DNA of 64,000 nucleotides from Fidelibacterota bacterium (GTDB taxonomy: Bacteria; Pseudomonadota; Alphaproteobacteria; Rhodospirillales; Rhodospirillaceae): positions 62,001 through 126,000 of the forward strand of contig CANJBL010000004.1 of assembly GCA_947472795.1 (NCBI GenBank), written 5' to 3'. The notes beneath the pieces are model-generated. The model did no database searches. It had not been told where the DNA came from and worked only from the letters and a program-made list of their open reading frames with translations. Shown in pieces: positions 33,769-42,004 of this stretch; position 1 is the stretch's first letter, and the number at the start of each line of letters is the position of its first letter. The translations under genes and the position numbers were made by a program.

Positions 33769-34845
33769 AGTGAAGTTGACAAAGAAATTGGCGAGAAGAT
33801 TGGCGAAGTCCGAACTGAATCTCTTGATCTTAGTTTTGGTGAGATTGCTAACCTTCACGACAACAAAGAACTCTTCATACAGCCAGAATATCAAAGACTA
33901 TTTAGGTGGTCGTACGGGCAACGTTCACGGCTGATCGAATCCATTTTACTCGAACTGCCCATTCCACAAATTTTCGTTATCGAAAACGCTGACGGCGTCC
34001 TCGAACTAATCGATGGACTTCAAAGAATCAGCTCCACTATTCAATTTATTAATTCGACTCAGCTTGATCTTGAGCCCTTGCGACTTGAGGGCTGCGATAT
34101 CATCAAATCCTTAAATGGAAAGATATTTGATGAATTACCGCTCAGCCTCCGCTTGCGATTGAAAAGGTCTTCTGTCCGAACTGTCGTAATTAAGCGTCAA
34201 AGCAAATCTTTCCTCCGATACGAGATGTTTAAGCGATTGAATACGGGAGGATCATACTTATCACCGCAAGAAATTAGAAATTGCTCGGCCCGAATGATTG
34301 GCGAAAACGGCAAGGCTTTTTATGAATTTATTCAGCAGATGGCCGCATCCGAAAATTCCAAGGCATGTATCGAGCCTCTTCCTCAAACAGATTTGGACCA
34401 ACGGGGTGATGAGGAACTCGTTTTGCGGTTCTTTGCACTGAAAAATTACGAAGCAAAATTCGCCGGCAATGTGCGCGATTGGCTTGATAGCTATATGGAA
34501 GATGTTCTTTTGGAAAAAGAGCAATTCCTTAGCGGACAGCAAGCCGCCTCATTCAGCAGCTTGTTTGACTACCTATCAACTGTAATCGGTCCGGGCGCAT
34601 TTGTAAGATATAGGAATGCTCAACCCAGCGGCGCGTTGGCACCCGCATACTTCGAAGCCGTTTCTATGGGTGTTCTCAATAAAATTGATGACGCTAAAGC
34701 AAAAGCGCCCGATCGCATCAAAGCAGCAATAATTAATAGCTTACAGAGCGAGCCCTTCAGGGCCGTAACTGGACCGGGAGCAAATTCTAAGGAAAAACTG
34801 CGTCGCCGAATAGAAATACTAGAAGCCGCGATTCAGGCTGCATGA
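33766..34845 (+). CDS. DUF262 (GmrSD/ParB-like) protein, first gene of a DUF262-HEPN pair
   Basis: A 359-residue protein with a DUF262 domain in its N-terminal half: IQPEYQRLFRWSYGQRSRLIES (residues 39 on, split here as IQPEYQRLFRW and SYGQRSRLIES), IPQIFV, the DGQQR-type nucleotide-site motif DGLQR (83-87), and FKRLNTGGSYLSPQEIRN-like MFKRLNTGG with SPQEIRN. The DUF1524/HNH nuclease domain of full GmrSD restriction enzymes is absent; the C-terminal half is helical and unassigned. DUF262 proteins are common in defence loci. AGGAGG is six bases before the ATG. Codon use and base content are visibly more AT-rich than in the neighbours, pointing to transfer. Its stop overlaps the next start (ATGA). 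Confidence 0.85.
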   Translation: MSEVDKEIGEKIGEVRTESLDLSFGEIANLHDNKELFIQPEYQRLFRWSYGQRSRLIESILLELPIPQIFVIENADGVLELIDGLQRISSTIQFINSTQLDLEPLRLEGCDIIKSLNGKIFDELPLSLRLRLKRSSVRTVVIKRQSKSFLRYEMFKRLNTGGSYLSPQEIRNCSARMIGENGKAFYEFIQQMAASENSKACIEPLPQTDLDQRGDEELVLRFFALKNYEAKFAGNVRDWLDSYMEDVLLEKEQFLSGQQAASFSSLFDYLSTVIGPGAFVRYRNAQPSGALAPAYFEAVSMGVLNKIDDAKAKAPDRIKAAIINSLQSEPFRAVTGPGANSKEKLRRRIEILEAAIQAA

Positions 34846-35537
34846 GCTTCAAAATGAGCGATCCGTGGATTTCTCAGTTGGAACACGACTTGAATTGGCG
34901 CGAGAGCGAATTGGCGTCCATGAAAGCGGCTCTTCTTGAAGTGGCAAAAGGATCGGTGCGTTACAAGGTGCTTTTGCGAGCGGCTTGGGCTCTTCTTTAT
35001 GCTCACTATGAGGGCTTTACTAAGTTCGCCTGGGATATCTATCTGGAAGCTCTTCAAGGCAACGGGCTAGCAAGAAAAGATGTATCGGACGAGCTCGCAA
35101 TGCTCTCGTTACTACCAGAGTTCAATCGTTTAAAAAGTTCAATGCCAGCCGGGGATATTTGGGAATTTTGCTGCAAAGGATTTGCTGGGGAAATGCAAAA
35201 GCCTCTAGCATTTCCCAACCGCCTGGAAACCAAATCAAATCTTTGGCCTGACTTATTTTGTTCAAACAGCAAAAAAATCGGGATGCAATGCGATCAAGTA
35301 ACTACTAACGAAGTGAAGTTAAAATCGCTAGTGGGTAGACGCAACGCGATCGCACATGGCGAAAAGTTGGAAATCAAAGATACTGCTGAATATTTTCAAT
35401 ACGAGGAATGCGTCGTTTTAGTCATTCATGAACTGGCCATAGCAATCGTTGATAGCCTTACCAAAAGATTATACGTAAAAACTATGAAAGCTGCGGCTAG
35501 TCCGACCTTGACGGTTTCAACTGCAATCAACCCCTAA
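34842..35537 (+). CDS. HEPN-type nuclease (MAE_28990/MAE_18760-like)
   Basis: A 231-residue all-helical protein. The HEPN RNase signature RNAIAH (Rx4H, Arg167 and His172) is intact, within VGRRNAIAHGEKLEI. The N-terminal half has LRAAWALLYAHYEGFTKFAWDIYLE (read as LRAAWALLYAHYEGF and TKFAWDIYLE), typical of the MAE_28990/MAE_18760 family. HEPN nucleases usually cut RNA in toxin-antitoxin or phage-defence systems. The ATG overlaps the DUF262 stop by four bases, so both proteins should be made in linked amounts. Like its partner it is AT-rich. I infer a two-part defence or toxin module with DUF262 as sensor or switch and HEPN as effector. Confidence 0.8.
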   Translation: MSFKMSDPWISQLEHDLNWRESELASMKAALLEVAKGSVRYKVLLRAAWALLYAHYEGFTKFAWDIYLEALQGNGLARKDVSDELAMLSLLPEFNRLKSSMPAGDIWEFCCKGFAGEMQKPLAFPNRLETKSNLWPDLFCSNSKKIGMQCDQVTTNEVKLKSLVGRRNAIAHGEKLEIKDTAEYFQYEECVVLVIHELAIAIVDSLTKRLYVKTMKAAASPTLTVSTAINP

Positions 35538-35616
35538 AATTTTTCCCGAATTTTTCTGGAATATCCCAAAATCCGCCGAGATAACCGTCGCCCTTGCGCA
35601 CGGGGCCGGGGCGCCC

Positions 35617-36168
35617 ATGGACACGCCGTTCATGACCTTCTTCGCCGAAGGTTTGGCGGAACATGGGTATCGCGTCGCGCGGTTCGAGTTTCCCTATATG
35701 GCCGCGCGACGAGAGAGTGGTAAACGCAAGCCGCCGGATCGGCAGCCGGTGCTGCTCGATACCTGGCGTGCGGTGATCGCGGAGCTGGGCGCTGACCAGT
35801 TGGTGATTGGCGGCAAGTCCATGGGCGGGCGCATGGCCAGCCTGATCGCCGATGAGATGAAAGTGAAAGGCCTGCTCTGCCTCGGGTATCCCTTCTACGG
35901 CGCGGGGCGCAAGGACAAGCCGCGTACGGAACACCTCGTGGGCCTCAAGACTCCTACACTTATATGTCAGGGCACGCGCGACCCATTGAACGGTCCTGGG
36001 GGAGACCGTGAGGCGGTTTCGGCTCTGAAGCTGTCCAAGAAAATCCGCATCCATTGGGCCGAAGACGGCGACCATGACCTGAAACCCCGCAAGGCGTCGG
36101 GGCTTACGCACGACCAAAACCTTGGCAGCGCCCTTGACGTGGCGGCCTCGTTCCTCGCAGGGTTATAA
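35617..36168 (+). CDS. KANL3/Tex30-type alpha/beta hydrolase, 5' end apparently damaged
   Basis: A small serine hydrolase: nucleophile Ser68 in GGKSMGGRM, Asp122 in GTRDPL and His153 in GDHDLKP. From the first ATG it has 183 residues, but the family usually has some 20 more. In the same frame directly upstream the DNA still encodes TVALAHGAGAP (35584-35616), which is the conserved oxyanion-loop start of the family (AHGAGAPMD). Between there and an in-frame stop at 35509 there is no ATG, GTG or TTG. So the gene either starts at a rare codon, is made shortened, or lost its start when the DUF262-HEPN pair arrived. The substrate is unknown. Confidence 0.65.
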   Translation: MDTPFMTFFAEGLAEHGYRVARFEFPYMAARRESGKRKPPDRQPVLLDTWRAVIAELGADQLVIGGKSMGGRMASLIADEMKVKGLLCLGYPFYGAGRKDKPRTEHLVGLKTPTLICQGTRDPLNGPGGDREAVSALKLSKKIRIHWAEDGDHDLKPRKASGLTHDQNLGSALDVAASFLAGL

Positions 36169-36194
36169 CCACAATCTTCAACCGAGGGGCAGTG

Positions 36195-37211
36195 ATGCGT
36201 ATATCCACAATCGTGAGCGTCGTTGTTGCTGCCGGGATCGCGCTCGCAAGCTTTTCAACCTGGGCCGCGGGATCACCGCCAGCCGATGAGGCCGCCTCGC
36301 TCGCAGCTTGGACCAAGGGGAACCAGGAATTCGACAGCGGCAACCTGGACGCCGCCATGACCGACTACAATCGGGCGATTGCGCTCAATCCCAAAAACGG
36401 GTTGGCCTATATCCGACGCGCGATCATCTTCGATCGCAGAGGCAATATGGACGCCGCGGTGGCGGACTTTACCACCGCCATCGATATCAATGTCTCGGAC
36501 CCCAGTGCGGCCGGCGTTTTGCACGCCATGCGCGGACGTCTGCTGGCGCGCATGGGAAAACCCAAAGAAGCTCTGGCGGACTTCGAAACCGGCATGAAGC
36601 TCAATCCCAAATACATCGACGCTTATCGTGACCGGGCCATTACGTATTTCATTACCGCCGATTTCGCGAAGGCGAAGCCCGACTATGAGAAGATTCTGGC
36701 GGAGCAACCGGATGATCCGTCGAGCTTGTACGGCCTTGGCGTGATTTCCTATTGGGAGCGCGATTGGAAAACAGCGGCGCAGCACTTCGGCGCCTTGAGG
36801 AAAAAGTCACCGCAAAATGCGGAAGCCGCCGTGTGGTTGATCCTGGCGCAACGGCGCGACGGTCAGGCGGTGAACACCGCTGATTTCCAAAACATCGATC
36901 AACAGACGTGGCCCGGACCCGTTGTGGCGAGCTTGCTCGGCCAACGCGCGGTCCTCGACAAGTATGTGGAAGAAGCCGCCGCGCGAAAGGATCCGGCGTT
37001 TTATAAAGTAGGTTGCCTCGCCACCTATGCCACTTTCGCCGTGGCGCAGGCCGAAAACCGTGTGCCCGCGGTGGCCGCAGATTATGAAAAGAAGAAGCCC
37101 GGCGAACATTACCTCGACATGCTGAGCAGCACATTTGAGAGCTGCGGCGGGGTGACGGCCGAAGGCACCATCGGCAAAGCCGAGATCAAATACTTGAAAG
37201 AAAAAAAGTAG
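36195..37211 (+). CDS. Exported tetratricopeptide repeat protein
   Basis: A 338-residue periplasmic protein: signal peptide (1-25, ending FSTWAAG), then at least four TPR motifs between residues 35 and 210 (for example [54 protein letters not shown] and the [15 protein letters not shown] repeat). The C-terminal 120 residues have two cysteines ([16 protein letters not shown]) and no known domain. TPR proteins act as assembly scaffolds; the partner is unknown. The ATG at 36195 has GAGGGG five bases before it. fumC starts two bases after its stop. Confidence 0.82.
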   Translation: MRISTIVSVVVAAGIALASFSTWAAGSPPADEAASLAAWTKGNQEFDSGNLDAAMTDYNRAIALNPKNGLAYIRRAIIFDRRGNMDAAVADFTTAIDINVSDPSAAGVLHAMRGRLLARMGKPKEALADFETGMKLNPKYIDAYRDRAITYFITADFAKAKPDYEKILAEQPDDPSSLYGLGVISYWERDWKTAAQHFGALRKKSPQNAEAAVWLILAQRRDGQAVNTADFQNIDQQTWPGPVVASLLGQRAVLDKYVEEAAARKDPAFYKVGCLATYATFAVAQAENRVPAVAADYEKKKPGEHYLDMLSSTFESCGGVTAEGTIGKAEIKYLKEKK

Positions 37212-37213
37212 CC

Positions 37214-38605
37214 ATGTCCACACGCGCCGAAACCGATTCCATGGGATCCATCGACGTGCCGGCGGATCGCTATTGGGGTGCGCAGACCCAGCGCAGCCTA
37301 GAGAACTTCAAGATCGGCGGCGAGCGCATGCCCGTCGCGCTCATCCGCGCCTTCGGCCTGCAGAAGAAAGCGGCAGCGTTGGCCAACAAAACCCTTGGTG
37401 AGTTGCCGGCGGACATTGCCGATGTGATCGCCCAGGCCGCGACGGAAGTGGCGGAAGGCAAACTCGACGATGAGTTTCCGCTGGTGGTGTGGCAGACGGG
37501 CTCGGGCACGCAGACCAACATGAACGCCAACGAAGTGATCGCGGGGCGCGCCAATGAGATCCTGACCAAGAAGCGCGGCGGCAAAAGCCCCGTGCACCCC
37601 AACGACCATGTGAACCGCGGGCAATCGTCCAACGACAGTTTCCCCGCCGTGATGCACATCGCCGCCGCCATGGAGATCACCAACCGCCTGATGCCGGCGC
37701 TGGAGAAACTTCATGGTAGTTTGGACAATAAGGCCGAAGCCTTCGCCGATATCGTGAAGATCGGCCGCACGCATTTGCAGGATGCCACGCCTTTGAGCCT
37801 GGGCCAGGAGTTCTCGGGTTACGCGGCGCAAGCGGGTTATGGGATCGAACGCCTGAAGACGACATTGCCGCGCCTCACGCGCCTTGCCCAGGGCGGCACG
37901 GCTGTGGGCACGGGGCTGAACGCCAAGAAAGGCTTCGCGGACAAATTCTGCGCCGAGTTGCGCACCGAGACCGAGATCGCCTTCTGGCCGTCGGTGAATT
38001 TTTTCGAAGCGCTCGCCACGCACGACACCATGGTGGAAGTATCTGGCGCGCTGAACACCATCGCCGTGTCGCTGATGAAGATCGCCAATGACATTCGCCT
38101 ACTTGCATCGGGCCCCCGGTCAGGACTGGGCGAGTTGATTCTGCCCGCCAACGAGCCGGGTTCCTCCATCATGCCGGGCAAGGTGAACCCGACGCAGGCC
38201 GAAGCGCTGACCATGGTATGCGCGCAAGTGATGGGCAACCATGTGAGCGTGAGCGTGGCCGGCTCGCACGGGCATCTGGAACTGAACGTCTTCAAGCCGG
38301 TGATCATCTACAACGTCCTGCAATCCATCCGCCTGCTGACGGACGCCGTTACCAGCTTTGTTACCCATTGCGTGAACGGGCTGAAGCCGAACAAAGCCGT
38401 CATCACGCGCCATGTGGAAAATTCGCTGATGCTGGTGACCGCTCTTGCACCGCACATCGGTTATGACAAGTCGGCGGAGATCGCTAAGGCCGCGCACACC
38501 TCGGGTTCGACTTTGAAAGAAGCGGCTGTGAAATCAGGCTATGTGACGGCGCAGGACTTCGACGCCTGGGTGAAGCCCGCCGACATGATTGGGCCGCATG
38601 ATTAA
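37214..38605 (+). CDS. fumC: Fumarate hydratase, class II
   Basis: Iron-free, oxygen-stable fumarase of the TCA cycle; 463 residues, the standard length. Visible signatures are [47 protein letters not shown] and the catalytic SS loop [17 protein letters not shown], whose second Ser is the base. It follows the TPR gene by two bases and precedes the ribbon-helix-helix gene by eight, so a three-gene transcript is likely. With the class I enzyme at 32075, the genome can hydrate fumarate with and without iron. Confidence 0.97.
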   Translation: MSTRAETDSMGSIDVPADRYWGAQTQRSLENFKIGGERMPVALIRAFGLQKKAAALANKTLGELPADIADVIAQAATEVAEGKLDDEFPLVVWQTGSGTQTNMNANEVIAGRANEILTKKRGGKSPVHPNDHVNRGQSSNDSFPAVMHIAAAMEITNRLMPALEKLHGSLDNKAEAFADIVKIGRTHLQDATPLSLGQEFSGYAAQAGYGIERLKTTLPRLTRLAQGGTAVGTGLNAKKGFADKFCAELRTETEIAFWPSVNFFEALATHDTMVEVSGALNTIAVSLMKIANDIRLLASGPRSGLGELILPANEPGSSIMPGKVNPTQAEALTMVCAQVMGNHVSVSVAGSHGHLELNVFKPVIIYNVLQSIRLLTDAVTSFVTHCVNGLKPNKAVITRHVENSLMLVTALAPHIGYDKSAEIAKAAHTSGSTLKEAAVKSGYVTAQDFDAWVKPADMIGPHD

Positions 38606-38625
38606 AAAAAGCCGTGATTAAAAAG
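38593..38625 (+). repeat. Imperfect tandem duplication over the stop codon of fumC
   Basis: GCCGCATGATTAAAAAAA (with the fumC TAA) is followed by GCCGTGATTAAAAAGAG. The units are identical except for a 2-base difference after GCCG and the tail. The stop-to-stop distance is 16. The GTG that starts the next gene lies inside the second unit. Confidence 0.75.
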
Positions 38626-38829
38626 AGATCCGTTGATATCGCCGGTCACCGCACCAGCGTATCCATCGAGGCGCCGTTCTGGGATGCTTTGCGTGAAATT
38701 GCGGCGCGGAGACAGAGCTCGGTCAACGACCTCATCGCCGAGATCGATAGCGTACGCGAGGGCAACCTCTCCAGCGCCATTCGCGTTTTTGTCTTACGCG
38801 AGCTGCAGAAAAATTCGCCTACCGGTTAG
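38614..38829 (+). CDS. Ribbon-helix-helix domain protein
   Basis: A 71-residue protein of the RHH_4 type often found near fumC and sspB in alphaproteobacteria. KRSVDIAGHRTSVSIEAPFW supplies the DNA-contacting strand, and two helices follow (ALREIAARRQ, SVNDLIAEID). It is probably a small DNA-binding regulator, target unknown. The start is GTG at 38614, inside the short duplication that also spans the fumC stop. Its last 11 bases overlap the 3' end of the AsmA gene on the other strand. Confidence 0.8.
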   Translation: MIKKRSVDIAGHRTSVSIEAPFWDALREIAARRQSSVNDLIAEIDSVREGNLSSAIRVFVLRELQKNSPTG

Positions 38830-41800
38830 GCGGAAGTAAGGTGATGTTGGGAAGGTCCAACGCGCCTTTGATGCTGATGGGCACGTTGGTGGGACGCGCG
38901 GCATCGCTGCGCGCTTCCAGACGCAAGCGGCCCGAGAGATCCACCAGCCAGCGGCCAAGATCGATAAACCCGGTGAAGGCACCGCCGTAAGATTTGGAAG
39001 CAACGGTGGCATCCTCGATCTTGATGCGGCCTTCGGAGGCAGAAAAACGGGATTCCAGATTGACGGTGCTGCCTTTCGTCACGCCTTCGGCCTGATTGGC
39101 GGCAGCGACAGCGCTGAGCAAGCCGGCGATGACGCCGGTGCCGGTTTCCGTGGCAGCGACCTTCACGGTGCCGGAGCCGGAGAAATCCGCGGCCATGGCC
39201 GCAGGTGAAGCCCCGGACGCACGGAAGGTGCCAGCGAAGTCCGCCTTGCCGCCGGACTTCAGTGTGGGTGTGCCGCCATTGACGGCAGTGGCGATGGCGT
39301 TAAGGTCACCGCCGATAAACGCCACCTCGCCCTGGATCAGCGGTTGCGGCACAGCAGCGACGCGCAGATAAATTTGGCCTGGTGCTCCGAAGAGTTTACC
39401 TTTCCATTCGGTGACTTCCACCGCACCGTCGGCGAGCGCAAGGCGCGTCGTGAAATCGCGCACCTGTACGCCGCGCGCGCTGAAGGACGTGCCGGAGACA
39501 TCCACACTGCCTTTCCAGCTTTTGAGCCACGCCCAATCGTAGGGTTCTTCCGACCACGCGGGCGGACGGGACGGCGCTGTGACGCGCGCTTCGCGTGCTG
39601 GTGTACTGACCGGCGGCGGCGCGGACGGCTTCGGCCACAGGCGGTCGGCGGCCAACGCCACAGCGCTGAGCTTACCGCTCACCTCGTTCCGCCCATTCAC
39701 GCGTGCAACGGTGAACGCACCCGTCAGCGTGTTGTCACCCACCCGCGCCGTGAGATTCTCGATTGTGGTTTGACCTTTCTCGCGGGTCACATGCGCCGTG
39801 ATTTTCACCGCGCCCGGATCAGGCGTGCCTAAAGGCCACGGGAGAGCGCTCGCTTTCACCAGCGCCGCATAGCTGGGTTGGCTGACATCGAGGTTGAAAA
39901 CGAGATGCGGGTCCTGGTCCATGGTGAGCGCCTGGCCCTCCACATGCACGTTGAGAGCCGCTGCTTTGAACGTCGCATTGATATCGGCCTGGGCCAGCCC
40001 GCCGTTGATGGTGCCCGTCAGCGACAGTGGCGTCAGGCTGCGCAGAGGTTGAGGAACTTCGAAGGCGAAGAGCCGTCCCAAGCGGATGATATCGGCGGCG
40101 GAGAGATCGAACTGCACATTGTCGAAATGCGGCGCCGTCGCGATTGTGGTGATGCCGCCGCTGAACCAGGCCGTGACACCGGCAACATTCTCGAAAGACG
40201 CGCTGCGCATCAGCAAAGCGCTGTCCTTCAGGCTTACGTCCAGACCTACTTTGCCGTTGGCGACACCACCCGCCGTGAGGGCATCAATGCGAAGATGCAG
40301 ATCGGCATCGAAATCGCCAAGCCCAACAAATGCGCCACCGGCGGTAGGTGTCACACCATACGTATTTTGCGGACCGCTTGCGGGAGCAGGCGCTGCCCCC
40401 TGTTGCGCGCTTTTATTCAAGAGCGGCAAGTAAGCATCAAGATTGAGCGCGTTGATATTAAGCTCGCCGCTCCAGCTGGGCCGCACTGTCGTGGTCCACG
40501 CGACGCGGCCAGTCATGGCGCTGGTGTCGACGGTGGCGGTGATGTCACTCAAGCTGATCTGTGCCGGGGTGCCCTGCACCGCCGCCCGCAAGGATGCATT
40601 GCTGAGGCGCCCCGGCAGGCTGGTGCCTGTGTGGAAACCAAGCCAGGAAAGCATGTTGCGCAAGTCGCCCGTCTCAAGCTCCAGGGCGCCTTCGAAGGAG
40701 GTCGGTTCATCGATACGCGCAAGACCAAAGACATTCAGCCGTGAGGCGCCGGGTAATTCCAGTGACGCCTGCGAGATGGTCAGCTCGCCTTTGGACAGGG
40801 ACGCCGTGAATGCGCCCCCATGCAATGTCTGGCCGCGATAGGACAAAGCCGGCAAGCGGATGTCGAAAGTCGTTGTCATGTCCTTGAAGGGCGCGAAGAG
40901 GACGTCCATCGCGGGCGTGGTTGTATCTTGAGCGTGCGCGGACGGGATCAATGTAAAGCCATTGACGGGTTGAGCGTTGGCGGCAAAACGCCAGCTCTCC
41001 AGCGGCGTGGCGCCCATCTCCAGCTTCACGTCCATGCGCGGCGGCAGATCGGCGCGCCAGACGATGCTGCCTTTGCCCGGTGTGCCGCCGATATCCACCG
41101 TCAATGGATCGGCGACGATGCTTGCGCGCGTGCCGCGCAGCTTGGTATTCAGCGCGAGAGGCTTTTGCAAAGCCTGCGGCACAAGCGTGCCGGTCTTGAT
41201 GAAACCAAGCGCCGACAACATGGCGCTGGAACTGGAACTGGCGATGGAAAGGTCGCCGCGCAGGTCCCAGGCATCGCCGGTGTTCAACGTACCGCTGAAT
41301 TTCACCGATGCGTCGGTCTCGGAGAATTTCACATTGACGCTGACAGGCAGCGCGTTGCCGACCCTTCCGATGGTGGCTTCGACGCTGAGCGGCACGTTGC
41401 CAGCGGTAAAATCGGCGCTGACGCGCACCGGCTGCTGCGCACCCGCGCGCACAGTGGCGTCGATACCTTGCACGTTGATCGATGTGCCGTTGATGGCATC
41501 CTGGAAGACCAGCGTACCATTGTCGACGACAACACGATCCACCTGTAAATCCATTGGCATACCGCTGCCGGATGACGGAGATGTGGTTGATGCCCCGGAG
41601 GCGGAAGGCTGGTTGATGAAATCGATGAGGCCATCATCGCTGCGTGTCACGCTGGCTTCGGGGCGACGCAGCACCAGTTCACGAAACTGCACAGCACCGC
41701 GTAAGAGCGGCAGGAAGGCGAGACGCGCGCTTAACTGTTCAACGGCAATGTAATCGTCGGAGATACTGCCGGCGATACGCACCGCGCCGGCATTGAAAGC

Positions 41801-42004
41801 TGGGCGCGGCAGCAGCACGAAATCCACCGTACCGTCGATAGTGACCGCGCGGCCCGTGGCGGCGCTGAGGCGATTGGCAAAGACGTCCTTATATGGTGTC
41901 CAGTCGATAAGACTGGGCAGAATCAGCAGGGCGGCGACCGCGAAGAAGACGCCGCCGGCTGAGAAGAGGACCTTCCGCGCAACAGGTGACAGCAGCTGTG
42001 TCAG
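38819..42004 (-). CDS. AsmA-family inner-membrane/periplasmic protein, apparent CTG start
   Basis: A large AsmA-like protein, 1061 residues from the CTG at 42004. One N-terminal membrane helix (about residues 12-32, VLFSAGGVFFAVAALLILP) is followed by the AsmA signature LPSLIDWTPYKDVFANRL and ATGRAVTIDG; the remainder is a long repetitive beta structure with the AsmA C-terminal domain (GAFTGFIDLGRWLVDLSGRL). Such proteins are thought to move phospholipid to the outer membrane. The first canonical start (GTG, 41827) would remove the helix and the signature. The CTG has AAGGAAG seven bases upstream and overlaps the preceding stop as CTGA, so CTG is the better start. Confidence 0.85.
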   Translation of the reverse strand: MTQLLSPVARKVLFSAGGVFFAVAALLILPSLIDWTPYKDVFANRLSAATGRAVTIDGTVDFVLLPRPAFNAGAVRIAGSISDDYIAVEQLSARLAFLPLLRGAVQFRELVLRRPEASVTRSDDGLIDFINQPSASGASTTSPSSGSGMPMDLQVDRVVVDNGTLVFQDAINGTSINVQGIDATVRAGAQQPVRVSADFTAGNVPLSVEATIGRVGNALPVSVNVKFSETDASVKFSGTLNTGDAWDLRGDLSIASSSSSAMLSALGFIKTGTLVPQALQKPLALNTKLRGTRASIVADPLTVDIGGTPGKGSIVWRADLPPRMDVKLEMGATPLESWRFAANAQPVNGFTLIPSAHAQDTTTPAMDVLFAPFKDMTTTFDIRLPALSYRGQTLHGGAFTASLSKGELTISQASLELPGASRLNVFGLARIDEPTSFEGALELETGDLRNMLSWLGFHTGTSLPGRLSNASLRAAVQGTPAQISLSDITATVDTSAMTGRVAWTTTVRPSWSGELNINALNLDAYLPLLNKSAQQGAAPAPASGPQNTYGVTPTAGGAFVGLGDFDADLHLRIDALTAGGVANGKVGLDVSLKDSALLMRSASFENVAGVTAWFSGGITTIATAPHFDNVQFDLSAADIIRLGRLFAFEVPQPLRSLTPLSLTGTINGGLAQADINATFKAAALNVHVEGQALTMDQDPHLVFNLDVSQPSYAALVKASALPWPLGTPDPGAVKITAHVTREKGQTTIENLTARVGDNTLTGAFTVARVNGRNEVSGKLSAVALAADRLWPKPSAPPPVSTPAREARVTAPSRPPAWSEEPYDWAWLKSWKGSVDVSGTSFSARGVQVRDFTTRLALADGAVEVTEWKGKLFGAPGQIYLRVAAVPQPLIQGEVAFIGGDLNAIATAVNGGTPTLKSGGKADFAGTFRASGASPAAMAADFSGSGTVKVAATETGTGVIAGLLSAVAAANQAEGVTKGSTVNLESRFSASEGRIKIEDATVASKSYGGAFTGFIDLGRWLVDLSGRLRLEARSDAARPTNVPISIKGALDLPNITLLPPNR

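Noticed and set aside
33690-35537. DUF262-HEPN island considered as part of a prophage or IS
   Set aside because: No integrase, transposase, phage structural gene, tRNA or clear terminal repeats at the borders.
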